64,000 bases of DNA from QIAW01 sp035487295 (lineage in GTDB: Bacteria > Acidobacteriota > Terriglobia > Terriglobales > Acidobacteriaceae). The translations under genes were made by a program, and so were the position numbers. Positions 41,768 to 51,281 of the stretch are shown piece by piece (the first letter of the stretch is position 1; the number at the start of each line of letters is the position of its first letter). The notes under the pieces were generated by a model. The model was given only the letters and a program-made list of their open reading frames with translations, was not told where the DNA came from and did no database searches. The DNA lies in contig DATHMH010000017.1 in assembly GCA_035487295.1 (NCBI GenBank), forward strand, positions 62,001 to 126,000, written 5' to 3'.

Positions 41768-42481
41768 CTACCGTGAGCGGGTCGTGGCGTTGATATGGGT
41801 AGCGTTTTGTGCTTCAAACCGATGGCTAAGCCATTGCTCGAGGTCGCGCTGCATCTTAGGGTCCATGTGCAGAAAGCGGATGCCCACGCCTTCGTTTTGC
41901 TTATGCCATGTGGTTTCGGCTTTGGCTTCAATGCGTAACCCGCCGGGGAGGAAAAAACGCACTCGCAACGGGGTGGCCGTCTGGAGTTGCAGAGGCAGCT
42001 TTACCGCCATGCCGCCTTCGCTCAAGTTCAAGATCCGGCAACGCATTTCTTTGCCTTCGGTCAGCGTGATCTGGGCTTCGGTCTCGATGGAATTGCGGAA
42101 GTAACGCCGCTGTTCGCGTTTCATCAAGCCTTGCGCGGCGCGCAAGGTGCGGGTGACACGGTCGACAGTAAGCGGCTTATCCAGGACAAAGTTGGCTCCC
42201 AGGTCAAAGGCTTCGCGCACGGTAGTGCCGCCGTTGATGATGGCAAAGGCCATGGCACGCTTGCTGGAAGGACTGCTGCGCAACTGCTGCAAAACGTCTT
42301 TGCCGCCCTGCATGTCGTCACAATCGACTACAAGAGCGTCAAAACGGCGGGTCTTCACAAACTCAATTGCCTGCGCAGAATTTGTTCCCACCTGACAGAG
42401 AATGTTCGCACTGTCTAAAACCTGGCGGGTAACGCGTAATGCTTCCGGGTCATGTACAAAAAGTAGGGCCTGCAACGGCAT
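41768..42481 (-). CDS. Receiver-like domain fused to a PilZ (c-di-GMP-binding) domain
   Basis: 237 residues. The N-terminal receiver (about 3-115) keeps the phospho-acceptor Asp in FDALVVDCDDM and the Lys in FVLDKPLTVDRV, but the first acidic pair is HDPE. The PilZ domain (about 125-225) has RxxxR in RRYFR and NLSEGGMAVK (D/NxSxxG), the residues that bind cyclic-di-GMP. It probably joins phosphorylation and c-di-GMP signals to control motility or surface properties (inference). It stands alone. Confidence 0.88.
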   Translation of the reverse strand: MPLQALLFVHDPEALRVTRQVLDSANILCQVGTNSAQAIEFVKTRRFDALVVDCDDMQGGKDVLQQLRSSPSSKRAMAFAIINGGTTVREAFDLGANFVLDKPLTVDRVTRTLRAAQGLMKREQRRYFRNSIETEAQITLTEGKEMRCRILNLSEGGMAVKLPLQLQTATPLRVRFFLPGGLRIEAKAETTWHKQNEGVGIRFLHMDPKMQRDLEQWLSHRFEAQNATHINATTRSR

Positions 42482-42725
42482 AGCGTCCTAATCTTACTAA
42501 AACCAGCTTTCCCCGGCCAGTCCCAAAATTTTATGATGTTAACCGAGAATTACATTTGAAAGTCAATGAAAACCCAACCTTAGAAGGTGCTTGAGCCGGT
42601 AACGCCTTACCTGGCCGGGTGGTTCGCCTGGAACCGTTGCGGAGCCAGCAGAATCTCAGTCAACGATTGTTCGAGATTTTTCCGCCCCTTGCGCGCTCAC
42701 CAGCCTCAGCATGCTTCCAATACCG

Positions 42726-44042
42726 TTAATTTTTAGGATCTGCAGGCCTCTGCGGGGATGCGGAGCCATTTTCAGGGGCAGGCAGAGCACCTTTTTCCAT
42801 TGTGAACATGAACGGAGCCGGCGTATAGCTGGTAATCACGCCGATCACGTCAGTCATGGATCCGACTGCGGGAGCTTGCAGCATGGGTTTTTGCATCACT
42901 ACGTGCATGTCCGCTTTCCTGGCCTGTTGGTTCTCGTCTGTAATGGCAACATCGAGACTGTCTTTGGCGGCGGCGATGACCATGACGGCCATCCTGAGCA
43001 TTGCCTGTCCGCCCTTTTCTTTGCCCTGGATGGCTTGCCAGACTTTATCTGCCGCATCTTTACCTTGAGGTCCGCAATCGCGTTGCGCGAGGATAAACTC
43101 ATAATCACTAAACGAAAGCTCGTCCACTTTGTTTTTCGCAACCGCATCGGCAGCGATTTCACAGTTTGTGGGCTTGGGAGTAATTCCAAGCGGAACGGGC
43201 GGGGCAGTCTGGGTTGCCGCAGCGGTTACAAACGGATCCCAGCCGTCTTCGCCGCCATGATATCTGCGGTACTGAGCCTTGGCATAGGAGGCAATTCTTT
43301 GTGCGGCCGGGGCATTGTTTTGCGCCATGGCGATATCAATGGCCTTGGCCAGGTACCAGAAGCCGTTTACATCCATTGGGTTCATCAACATATCGGCAAT
43401 GCCGAGCTGGTAGATGTCCTGCATGTTGCCAGGATCGATCTGCACGGACTTTAGATAACTGCTGCGCGCCGTGGCGTAGTCCTTTGCCTGCAAGGCGCAG
43501 AAGCCGGCAACACCATTAAAAATATCTGACATTTGATTGCGCATCTTTTCAAAATCACTGTCGGAAACGCCATCCGGCTTCTGCCACGCAGGCAAGGCTG
43601 CAAGCCCCTTTTCTCCATAAGCACAAGACTCTTTCAGGGCGGCTGCATCTCCCTGCGTGGCCTTGGCACGGTCAATATAGGCAACAATGGCGAGCGCGCG
43701 AACGTGGTCGGCATTTATCTCCAGAATCCGCTTGGCCGTGGCTTGCACTTTCTCCTGGTTGCCGGCCTGCTGGTAGGCGGCCATGGCTTGCTCCAGGGCA
43801 TCAAGCTTCACTACGCTGTCGGGATATTGCTTTACAAAAGCCTCCATGGCCGCCCCCTTGGCCACAGGGTCTTGCGTATTGAACGCCGCGATATACGCGT
43901 TGTACTCAGCCGGGTCTTTGATTACCTTCTGGCTGGCGGCTGGTTGTGAGGAAGCCGGTTGCGTGCCTGGAGTTTGGGCCGGCAGGTGGGTTGCGCCTGC
44001 AACAATGATCCCAAACAAGAACTTAACAAAGATTTTTTTCAC
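42726..44042 (-). CDS. Secreted TPR-like hypothetical protein
   Basis: A 438-residue protein with a signal peptide (KKIFVKFLFGIIVAGATHLPA) and a Pro/Ser/Gln-rich linker. Helical repeats of TPR type cover about 40-270: QYPDSVVKLDALEQAMAAYQ, GNQEKVQATAKRILEINADH, and CALQAKDYATARSSYLKSVQ. The C-terminal third (about 280-438) is a less clear, conserved-looking domain. This type is common in acidobacteria but has no assigned role. Divergent from the GT39-like gene. Confidence 0.78.
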   Translation of the reverse strand: MKKIFVKFLFGIIVAGATHLPAQTPGTQPASSQPAASQKVIKDPAEYNAYIAAFNTQDPVAKGAAMEAFVKQYPDSVVKLDALEQAMAAYQQAGNQEKVQATAKRILEINADHVRALAIVAYIDRAKATQGDAAALKESCAYGEKGLAALPAWQKPDGVSDSDFEKMRNQMSDIFNGVAGFCALQAKDYATARSSYLKSVQIDPGNMQDIYQLGIADMLMNPMDVNGFWYLAKAIDIAMAQNNAPAAQRIASYAKAQYRRYHGGEDGWDPFVTAAATQTAPPVPLGITPKPTNCEIAADAVAKNKVDELSFSDYEFILAQRDCGPQGKDAADKVWQAIQGKEKGGQAMLRMAVMVIAAAKDSLDVAITDENQQARKADMHVVMQKPMLQAPAVGSMTDVIGVITSYTPAPFMFTMEKGALPAPENGSASPQRPADPKN

Positions 44043-44254
44043 TCAATTGCTCCTTCAGCAGCTTCGACCAGCCGTAGCGAGACGTAGCCGAGCTACGTCT
44101 CAACACCAAATGAAAACTGCGCTTCGTCATCATGGGGGATGCCCTATATTGCACTGGAAAGCAAATTTTGGAAAGAGGTTATCTGCTGAGAACCCGAGAA
44201 CTAGTTCTGTTAACCTGATTGGTTACAACCAACGCTCGTGAGGCTGCGATAAGG

Positions 44255-46132
44255 ATGGTTCCTGGCAAAGTCTGGTGGCGCAAATGGGAATATGCCGCCG
44301 TTTTCCTGCTGCTCGCGCTGATGGCCGTGCTCGCCATTGCCGGCTCCCGACAGCAGTCGCCGACTTACGATGAAGTTGTTCACGTACCCTCAGGCCTGAG
44401 TTACCTGCAAAAGCATGATGCACGTCTGAATCTCGAGCATCCGCCGCTGCTGAAAATTATTGCCGCCCTTCCCCTGCTGTTCTCTGACGCACGCGCCAAC
44501 TACAATGACCGCTCCTGGTGCGGCGCCGGCGGCCTCGACTGCCAATGGACCTTTGGCAAGCGCTTCTTTACCGAATGGAACCGCGACCCGGCGCACATCG
44601 TATTTCTCGCGCGGCTGCCCATGATCTTTCTGGCGCTCTGCTTCGGACTGGCTGTTTACCTGATGGCCCGCGCCCTGGCCGGTAAGTGGGGAGCGCTGCT
44701 GAGTCTGGCGGTATTTGCCACCTCGCCATTTTATCTTGGCTACGGATCACTGGTTATTACCGACATCGGCCTGGCACTGTTTTGTCTGCTTACCGCCTGG
44801 TTTACCGCCGCCTTGTGGACCAAGCCCGGCTTCGCCTCTCTTATTGTGTTGTCGCTGGCGACGGCTGCGGCCTTGCTCTCTAAATTCTCGGCCCTGCTTC
44901 TTGTGCCCTCCATCGCCTTGTTCTGGGCCTGGATGTGGATCACCGGGCCGAGAGATCGCGCCCGGCTGAAATCTGAAGCTCCAGGGCAAGCGTACCCGGG
45001 CAGCCGCAAGTTCCTCCTTTACATGCCCGCTGCCGGAATTTTGGCGATCCTGCTCACCGCGAGTTTTTACTGGCTTACATGCTCGCACAGTTCGGCGCGT
45101 GAGATCGTGAATGCCCGCAACGCCTACGTCTCAGCCTCGCGTCCTCCGGAGCGCATTCTTGCCGCCACCGCTTACGTACTGGCGAAGCATCCGCGTTGGG
45201 AAAAACCATTGCAGCCGTTGTGGCTCTACCTGGGAGGCATCGGGTACCTGAATGCCGGACTCAGCCGGCCTGTTTACCTGCTGGGAAAACTTCACGGCCA
45301 CGGCGTCTGGTACTACTTTCCGGTGATAGCGTTCTTCAAACTTGCTCCCGGCGAAGTTCTTCTATTCCTGCTTCTGGGCGTGCTCACGGCGCTGCAGTTA
45401 CGCCGCGAACACTTGCACCACGAACACCCAGAGCAGGAAGCAAGCCCTCCGCCGCTGCTCAGCTACGTGAACCGGGTTCGCGTTCGCGCCCTGATGTCGT
45501 TTTTCTTCGTGTTCCTTGCCGCCGCCATGCGCTCGAAGCTCAACATTGGCGTGCGCCACATCTCGGTCCCGCTTTCCATTCTGGTGGTGCTGCTGGCGCT
45601 GATTGTGCCGCAGGCGAATGTGATTGCCAGTCCCAAGCAACGGAGGTTGGTTTTCTCGGCGGTCGCTCTCCTTGCTTTTTCGTGCCTCATCACCGCCGTG
45701 GCTGCATTTCCTTATTACATTTCCTACTTCAACGACTTTCGCCTGGGAGTTCCGAAACAGGAAATTACAACCGATTCCAACCTGGACTGGGGCCAAGCCC
45801 TGCCCGCGGTGGCCGCCTTCGCGGCACAGCAGAAAATCCAGACAATTTACGTAGAAAGCTTTACGCTTCTTCCACCGGCGGCATATATCCCGCAGGCCAA
45901 GCCGTGGAAGTGCGATAACCCGGGAGTTGAACTGCCGCAGTGGGCCGCGGTCTCGACAAATTTTTTGACCAGACAGGAGCCCACGTGCATCGGGCTGATG
46001 AAATACCAGCACTGGCAGCTTCCCGGAGATGCCATGGTGGTCTTCCATATTACCGATCAGAGCTATGCGGAAACACGCAGGCAGTACTTGAAAACGCATC
46101 CGAACGCGAGCGTCTCCCCGCCAGTGCGCTAG
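44255..46132 (+). CDS. GT39/PMT-like membrane glycosyltransferase
   Basis: About 625 residues and 10-12 spans. The N-terminal first loop has SPTYDEVVHVPSGLSYLQ (DE pair) and RLNLEHPPLLKIIAALPLL, the HPPL pattern of ArnT/PMT-type GT-C enzymes that use polyprenyl-phosphate sugars. A soluble C-terminal periplasmic part includes QEITTDSNLDWGQALPAVA. ATG 44255 was preferred; TTG 44219 in the same frame would add 12 residues. It converges with another GT39-like gene and belongs to a surface-glycan region. Acceptor unknown. Confidence 0.85.
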   Translation: MVPGKVWWRKWEYAAVFLLLALMAVLAIAGSRQQSPTYDEVVHVPSGLSYLQKHDARLNLEHPPLLKIIAALPLLFSDARANYNDRSWCGAGGLDCQWTFGKRFFTEWNRDPAHIVFLARLPMIFLALCFGLAVYLMARALAGKWGALLSLAVFATSPFYLGYGSLVITDIGLALFCLLTAWFTAALWTKPGFASLIVLSLATAAALLSKFSALLLVPSIALFWAWMWITGPRDRARLKSEAPGQAYPGSRKFLLYMPAAGILAILLTASFYWLTCSHSSAREIVNARNAYVSASRPPERILAATAYVLAKHPRWEKPLQPLWLYLGGIGYLNAGLSRPVYLLGKLHGHGVWYYFPVIAFFKLAPGEVLLFLLLGVLTALQLRREHLHHEHPEQEASPPPLLSYVNRVRVRALMSFFFVFLAAAMRSKLNIGVRHISVPLSILVVLLALIVPQANVIASPKQRRLVFSAVALLAFSCLITAVAAFPYYISYFNDFRLGVPKQEITTDSNLDWGQALPAVAAFAAQQKIQTIYVESFTLLPPAAYIPQAKPWKCDNPGVELPQWAAVSTNFLTRQEPTCIGLMKYQHWQLPGDAMVVFHITDQSYAETRRQYLKTHPNASVSPPVR

Positions 46133-46135
46133 AAC

Positions 46136-46162
46136 AGTTTCAAGTTTCGAGTTTCAAGTTGG
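46136..46162. repeat. TCGAAACT-type repeat between convergent glycosyltransferase genes
   Basis: AGTTTCAAGTTTCGAGTTTC then AAGTTGG, directly after the TAG stop of the upstream gene (46130-46132) and just before the end of the opposite gene at 46168. Confidence 0.65.
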
Positions 46163-46167
46163 TTATT

Positions 46168-47481
46168 TCAGGTTCTACTATGTGCTCTTGAGAGCAAAGG
46201 CTTCTCGTCGCTATGGGAGAAGAAGAGATAAGCTGCGGCGAGGAGCAAGATGGGGTCCACCGGATGCCGGTAGCGCACATGAGTGTGGGTTATATAGAAG
46301 ATAAGCGGGTAGAAGATCAGCACGGAGAGCAGCAGCCGGCCTCCTGGAACTTTTTGGCGGATGGCTCGGAGGCAGCCCCAGAAACCCAGCAGCGACATCA
46401 TGAAGAGAAACGTTGTGCGCACAACCACGTTCGACGGATGCACCCGGGGATCATCGGGCGCGCCACACCAGAAGTATGCGATTCGTTTAAGAGTGATGAC
46501 GAGAAACGTTCCTGGATGGCTGCGTATGAAATCCATTGCTAATTTGCGCTTTCCGGCGATGTAAGGAATCTCACCCAGGCGCTGATAGTCGTTTAGTTCT
46601 GCGTTATTCCAGATGGGATGCTTCCATATGATGATCAATCCTTCAGCGCCGGGCTGGTTTCCTAAATACAGCTCTTCCCCAAAATTGCTGCGTAAGCCCA
46701 GGTAGCGCATGGTGAGATAGTTTCGCGCGACCCAGGGAACGCATCCCAGCACGGTTAGAAGCAGCACTGCGGCAATGCCCGCTTTGACGGATGAAGCAGA
46801 CCGCTGCCGCCACCATATCCACGCCAGCGAAACGGGCAGAAGAATGAGCAGCGTAGGGTTGGCATTGGCCACGATCGCCCAGAGCAGGCCCAGGGCAACA
46901 AAGTATCCCACACGCGGCTCGCGCCGCGTGCGAAGAGTGCCATACGCCACCGCAGCCAGCAGTAGGGCCGAGAGACTGGTCTCCCAAACCCAGCGCACCG
47001 ACCATTGCATGATGTAAGGCAGCAAAGCCCACAGCCACGCGGCTGCGACTCCTGACTTGGTTCCAACCGTCTCTTTCCCGATTCCCACGATGACCGCGGC
47101 GGTCAACGCGGAAAAAAAACTGTTTACAGCGCTGATGGCCCATGCCGAAGCTGCGCTGTACACGCCGAAGATTTTGAAGATGGCAGCCAGCAGCAGCGGA
47201 TAGGCCGGTGTATACCACGCGGTGGGGCCTGTGGGCACTCCGAAAGGAGAGCTGAAGCCGCGGCCTTCGACAATCGATTGCGCCACCTCGCCAATTTCAT
47301 AAGCGAAGCCAAGATGGTTTGACTGCGTGGGAACAAACCAGGGATGAAGGCTGAGATCAAGCAGGCGTATCAGCAACGCGGCGAGAAAAATGACCAGAGG
47401 TGAAGAAAGAATTCCGGTCAGCCTGCCGGCTCTCGTTTCAGCGCTCGCAATTTCTACAGCCTTGCTGGACTCTCGATTCAA
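46168..47481 (-). CDS. GT39-like membrane glycosyltransferase (paralogue 1)
   Basis: 437 residues, about 10 spans. The first loop includes VEGRGFSSPFGVPTGPTAWY and TPAYPLLLAAIFKIFGVYSA, then SVRWVWETSLSALLLAAVAY. The C-terminal end is HTHVRYRHPVDPILLLAAAY, a common end for GT39/PMT_2-like proteins. It is clearly homologous to the next minus-strand gene (shared GFSSPF, PTGPTAW or STGPTAW, IFKIFGxYS, RWVWETSLSA). The two are separated by 185 bases, so probably a duplication. Confidence 0.83.
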   Translation of the reverse strand: MNRESSKAVEIASAETRAGRLTGILSSPLVIFLAALLIRLLDLSLHPWFVPTQSNHLGFAYEIGEVAQSIVEGRGFSSPFGVPTGPTAWYTPAYPLLLAAIFKIFGVYSAASAWAISAVNSFFSALTAAVIVGIGKETVGTKSGVAAAWLWALLPYIMQWSVRWVWETSLSALLLAAVAYGTLRTRREPRVGYFVALGLLWAIVANANPTLLILLPVSLAWIWWRQRSASSVKAGIAAVLLLTVLGCVPWVARNYLTMRYLGLRSNFGEELYLGNQPGAEGLIIIWKHPIWNNAELNDYQRLGEIPYIAGKRKLAMDFIRSHPGTFLVITLKRIAYFWCGAPDDPRVHPSNVVVRTTFLFMMSLLGFWGCLRAIRQKVPGGRLLLSVLIFYPLIFYITHTHVRYRHPVDPILLLAAAYLFFSHSDEKPLLSRAHSRT

Positions 47482-47666
47482 GGGAGTTCGTGAACGTGTG
47501 AATCTCGGTTTCGTTAACAGAACCGTAGAATAACACGGCCTGCTGAGCGTTCGCGTGCGGTGCTCGTATGGTAGTGGCGAGCGTCGGAAGCGTGGCTGGT
47601 CTAAGCCATCTTAATATTTGATTCACCACAGAGACACGGAGACCCAGAGAAGATCGGCACAATATT

Positions 47667-48983
47667 TCATCGGGATTTAACTGTTGCGGATCTGCAAAGT
47701 TCGACCATGAACCAAACCCCCAGAATCATCATCTCGGGCTCAATCGGATGGCGATAGCGGGGATGCGGAAAGGTAATGTAGTAAACCAGCGGGTAGATCA
47801 GAATCAAAGAAGCATACAGAAACGCCCCCGGCTTTTTCTGTTTGATCATCAGCCACAATCCGCCAAACCCCAGCACGGTTGAGAGCAGGAAGAAGAGGTA
47901 GCGGCTGCGCGATAGCCCTGGCGTTCCCGATGCCCGTGGTGTGCCAAACCAGAAGTAATAGGCGCGTTTGAGAGAGAGCGTCGTGAACATGGCCGGATGT
48001 TTCCGGATAAACTCCATGGCCTCGTGTCCGCGCTGGCGCGCGAACCTGAGTTCGCCCATTTGCCGGTAAGCCTCGAACTCGGCCGTGTTCTGGCTGGGAT
48101 GGCGCTGCCACTTCCACAAACCGTCAGCATCTTCATAGTTGCCCAGCCGCAGCTCCGCTCCAAAATTGCTGCGGATGAAGACGAATCTGCCAAACACCTC
48201 ATAGTTGCGAATCATCCATGGCATCACACAGAGCAGGAAGATGACAATTGCTGCGGCCGCCGGGCCCATCCATTTCTTGTGTTCACGAAGACGCTGATAG
48301 CATGCCCACCCCAGAGCAAATGGCAGCAGCGACAGCAGCGAAGGATTGCTGAGTGCGATCGCCCCCCAGGCGAGTCCAAACAGAGCCCAGGTCTTTACGC
48401 TGTCAGAATTTTTCAGTCGCAACGCCAGCATGAAAGCTGCGCTTAACAGGAAAGCGGAAAGGCTTGTCTCCCACACCCAGCGGATGGCCCAATACATCGA
48501 ATAGGGAAGCACGGCCCACAGCCACGCCGACCACAATGCTATTTTCTCGTCCAGGGTTTCCTTCGCAATCGAGTAAATGGTAAGACAGGTGAGTGCCGAG
48601 AACAAACTGTTGAGGGCCAGCAGCACCCAGGCGGATTGATCGCTGTAAATGCCGAAAATTTTGAAGACGCCCGCAACGAAATAAGGATAAAGCGGAGCAA
48701 CCCAGGCGGTAGGCCCGGTGCTCCCGTGAAATGGCGAACTAAATCCCTGGCCCGTAGCAATGGAATAGGCAATTCTGCCGGTCTCCCAACCCAGGCCAAA
48801 GCTCTCCTGGTCAGGACTGGTCTTATACGTGTGCTCGGCCGTCATGACCAGCAGACGCAGCGCCAGCGCCACTACCGCAATTGCAACCGGCCGCCGCAAG
48901 ATCCGCGCTATGGCGTTCGCCGGCGCATCCGGTCCATGAGAAAAATGACTGGGAGCTTGAAATTCGGTTCTGCTGAGAGGCAT
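47667..48983 (-). CDS. GT39-like membrane glycosyltransferase (paralogue 2)
   Basis: 438 residues, about 10 spans. Motifs parallel to paralogue 1: ATGQGFSSPFHGSTGPTAWV, FKIFGIYSDQSAWVLLALNS, AIRWVWETSLSAFLLSAAFM and, at the end, TFPHPRYRHPIEPEMMILGV. The loop segment RLGNYEDADGLWKWQRHPSQ is also shared in form (RLGN/YLGN). Expected to transfer a sugar from a polyprenyl carrier on the periplasmic side; acceptor unknown. Confidence 0.83.
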   Translation of the reverse strand: MPLSRTEFQAPSHFSHGPDAPANAIARILRRPVAIAVVALALRLLVMTAEHTYKTSPDQESFGLGWETGRIAYSIATGQGFSSPFHGSTGPTAWVAPLYPYFVAGVFKIFGIYSDQSAWVLLALNSLFSALTCLTIYSIAKETLDEKIALWSAWLWAVLPYSMYWAIRWVWETSLSAFLLSAAFMLALRLKNSDSVKTWALFGLAWGAIALSNPSLLSLLPFALGWACYQRLREHKKWMGPAAAAIVIFLLCVMPWMIRNYEVFGRFVFIRSNFGAELRLGNYEDADGLWKWQRHPSQNTAEFEAYRQMGELRFARQRGHEAMEFIRKHPAMFTTLSLKRAYYFWFGTPRASGTPGLSRSRYLFFLLSTVLGFGGLWLMIKQKKPGAFLYASLILIYPLVYYITFPHPRYRHPIEPEMMILGVWFMVELCRSATVKSR

Positions 48984-49275
48984 GCTGAGGCCTGATAACC
49001 AGTAAAACCGAGATTGCAGGGAACCGCAAGAGGAATATACCTATAAATAAAAACACTTGTACGCACGTCACGGTGCGACAACGAATCCAAATCATGAAGA
49101 TTTTTCCGCCTTCGATCATCTTAGTTAACATGACTTTGGCACGACCACAAACTATAACTGAACTCCTGGAAAGAAATTAAGGAGATTGCAGTCAGATTCT
49201 TTTTTGCTGAGCGTATTCGGCGATCTCAATTAATCCAACCCAATAACATTATTTTATTAATTCAAGGTCGTTGTC

Positions 49276-49869
49276 TTGTTCGTAAGAAAGTTTCTTCTGG
49301 CTTTGTTTATATTTTGTGTTTCGTCCCTCTTCGCCCAGGAAATGCCTTCCAATCCTCTCCCGAATGGAACCTGGGATTTCGGCCTCGGGAATGGCGCCGG
49401 AGTTGGCATCTACAGCGCCACCCAGAGCACGCGGCTCTATAGCGCCGGATTCCGCGTGGGAAGAGTCATTACCGACCTTCATGGCAAAGGCTGGTTGCGG
49501 GGGAGCCTGGAATATGGCTTCGACCTGGTTCCCGTGTATCTGTTTCGGCTGGACCGGCACGATACCGTCTACGGAGGCGGCGTTAATCCCGTTGCGCTGG
49601 TGTGGAACATGGCCCCACGCAAGAAATTTGCGCCCTTTATGGAAACAGCAGTTGGCGGCATCTTCAGCACGACCGAGGTTCCCAGAGGGGCATCAAACTT
49701 CAACTTCAACGCCCAGGGCGGCTTTGGCACGCGTATCTTCATGAATCCTGACACGACCACGGAGGTGGCGGTCAAATTTCTGCACATCTCGAACGCCCAT
49801 ATGGCATCCAATAACCCCGGCTTCAACCAGATTTATGTAACGGTGAGTTACCACTGGCTCAAACGGTGA
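49276..49869 (+). CDS. PagL-like lipid A 3-O-deacylase (acyloxyacyl hydrolase family)
   Basis: A 197-residue outer-membrane beta-barrel type protein. The signal peptide (KFLLALFIFCVSSLFAQ) is followed by repeated amphipathic strands. The catalytic segment KFLHISNAHMASNNPGFNQI carries the His-Ser pair (HIS) and the Asn/Pro-Gly pattern typical of PagL. PagL removes the 3-position acyl chain of lipid A in the outer membrane. The start is TTG 49276. It fits the surrounding glycan/LPS genes, and lptD in the same window supports an LPS-bearing outer membrane. Confidence 0.88.
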   Translation: MFVRKFLLALFIFCVSSLFAQEMPSNPLPNGTWDFGLGNGAGVGIYSATQSTRLYSAGFRVGRVITDLHGKGWLRGSLEYGFDLVPVYLFRLDRHDTVYGGGVNPVALVWNMAPRKKFAPFMETAVGGIFSTTEVPRGASNFNFNAQGGFGTRIFMNPDTTTEVAVKFLHISNAHMASNNPGFNQIYVTVSYHWLKR

Positions 49870-49889
49870 ATTGTGTTTGGTGGGAACTT

Positions 49890-51281
49890 TTACTTCTTCG
49901 CTGCGTACAAGTTCAGCCTTTTCTCTTCCAGAAAATCCAGTTTCTCTTTCAGGTGGCCTGACTCGGGCCACGGATATATCTTTGTACCCGTTAACGTGTC
50001 GCATTGCTGGATGTCATGATGCTGCAGGTAGCACTCACGCCAATTATTTTTCACGTTATGGTATTGCGCCATCATAGAGCGGTCGCCAATTCGCACCGGC
50101 AGCGCGGCGCTGATAGCGATTGCCCAAACCCCGATCGTTCCAAGCGTCTTCCAGTTCTTGCGTCCAGACGCCAGGCAGGAAAAATAAATGCCCAGAAAAG
50201 CGGGAATCAGGTAGGGAACATAGCGCGAGCTCTGCGCGGTCAGCAGCCCAAGACAAAGCCGGCCCAAGGCCGTATTGGCGCAAAACAGCAGCGAGAAAAC
50301 GAACAATGTCGCGCCTACCATGTTCCCCGCACCGCCTTCTTCCTTGGTTGCCCCCATTGGTGTCAATGTGGCCGCCAACGCAGCACCAATCCAAACCAGG
50401 ATCAAGCCGCCAAGCAGTGTAGGAAAAACACCCGCACCCTTGATACCGGTGAGGTTCACAAACATCAGGGCCACATATTGCAGATATTGCAGGAACGGTT
50501 CGGAAAAAGGCTTGAAGCAGGCTGCTGCGGGATCCAATTTGTAACCGATGAAGAAAGAAAGCAGTGAACCAGCGGCAATCGCCAGCGCGACCAGTGATCC
50601 CACCAGCGTAGGGCCGCGGGCATCGCGACGTTTGTGTGTCCAGTAGTCCAGCACCAGCAAGACCGGCGTGATCAGACCAACAAACAAACCAAACCCGGTG
50701 TAGATGAGCAGGAAGTTGGTAATAAGGATCCAGACGTAGCGCGCTCGCACGCCTGGCTGAGTCCAGCCAATGCAATAGATCATGAGCAACAGAACAGGAA
50801 GCGGCCCATGCGACAGGTTGGTAGAACCGAACAGGCTTTCGTACTCCAGAGGGGTGAGGAAGATAAGAGGAACCACTACGTCTGCATATGTGACCGGTCC
50901 GTAGAGGCGCTTCTTCAAATACAGCGCCAGCAGCGCAGCCAGCACAAAGATCGTGCAAGCCAGAAACGCTTCGCCCCGGCTATTCCAGCGAAACATGGGT
51001 TCGATGAGCCATGCAACAATCGCGCCCACGCCCTGCCGGTGCGGCCCGTGCTGCCAGCGAAACATCTGCCACAGGGAATGTTGTTGGAACAGGGTGGCGT
51101 TACTGAAGTCCCACTGATCCCAAAAGAGGATGTTGACCGCGTAGCGATTCACCAGCCGGAACAAGCGCGCCGCCACCAGGGCCGTACTGAGCAACACGAA
51201 CAGCAACGGCCAGGGGACTGCATGCCTCTTGATGGCGGCGTGCTCATGAGTTGGCGATAAAGTTTCTGGCTGCCCGTTCAT
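49890..51281 (-). CDS. Polytopic membrane protein, likely glycan-related
   Basis: 463 residues with 10-12 spans. The first loop has AVNILFWDQWDFSNATLFQQ and FRWQHGPHRQGVGAIVAWLI, which resembles the DE/DQWD loop of GT-C type glycosyltransferases. Then LTPLEYESLFGSTNLSHGPL and a periplasmic C-terminus (about 400-463). Its ATG overlaps the TGA of the O-antigen-ligase-type gene (ATGA), so the two are translated together. Probably works with that ligase; exact activity unknown. Confidence 0.75.
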   Translation of the reverse strand: MNGQPETLSPTHEHAAIKRHAVPWPLLFVLLSTALVAARLFRLVNRYAVNILFWDQWDFSNATLFQQHSLWQMFRWQHGPHRQGVGAIVAWLIEPMFRWNSRGEAFLACTIFVLAALLALYLKKRLYGPVTYADVVVPLIFLTPLEYESLFGSTNLSHGPLPVLLLMIYCIGWTQPGVRARYVWILITNFLLIYTGFGLFVGLITPVLLVLDYWTHKRRDARGPTLVGSLVALAIAAGSLLSFFIGYKLDPAAACFKPFSEPFLQYLQYVALMFVNLTGIKGAGVFPTLLGGLILVWIGAALAATLTPMGATKEEGGAGNMVGATLFVFSLLFCANTALGRLCLGLLTAQSSRYVPYLIPAFLGIYFSCLASGRKNWKTLGTIGVWAIAISAALPVRIGDRSMMAQYHNVKNNWRECYLQHHDIQQCDTLTGTKIYPWPESGHLKEKLDFLEEKRLNLYAAKK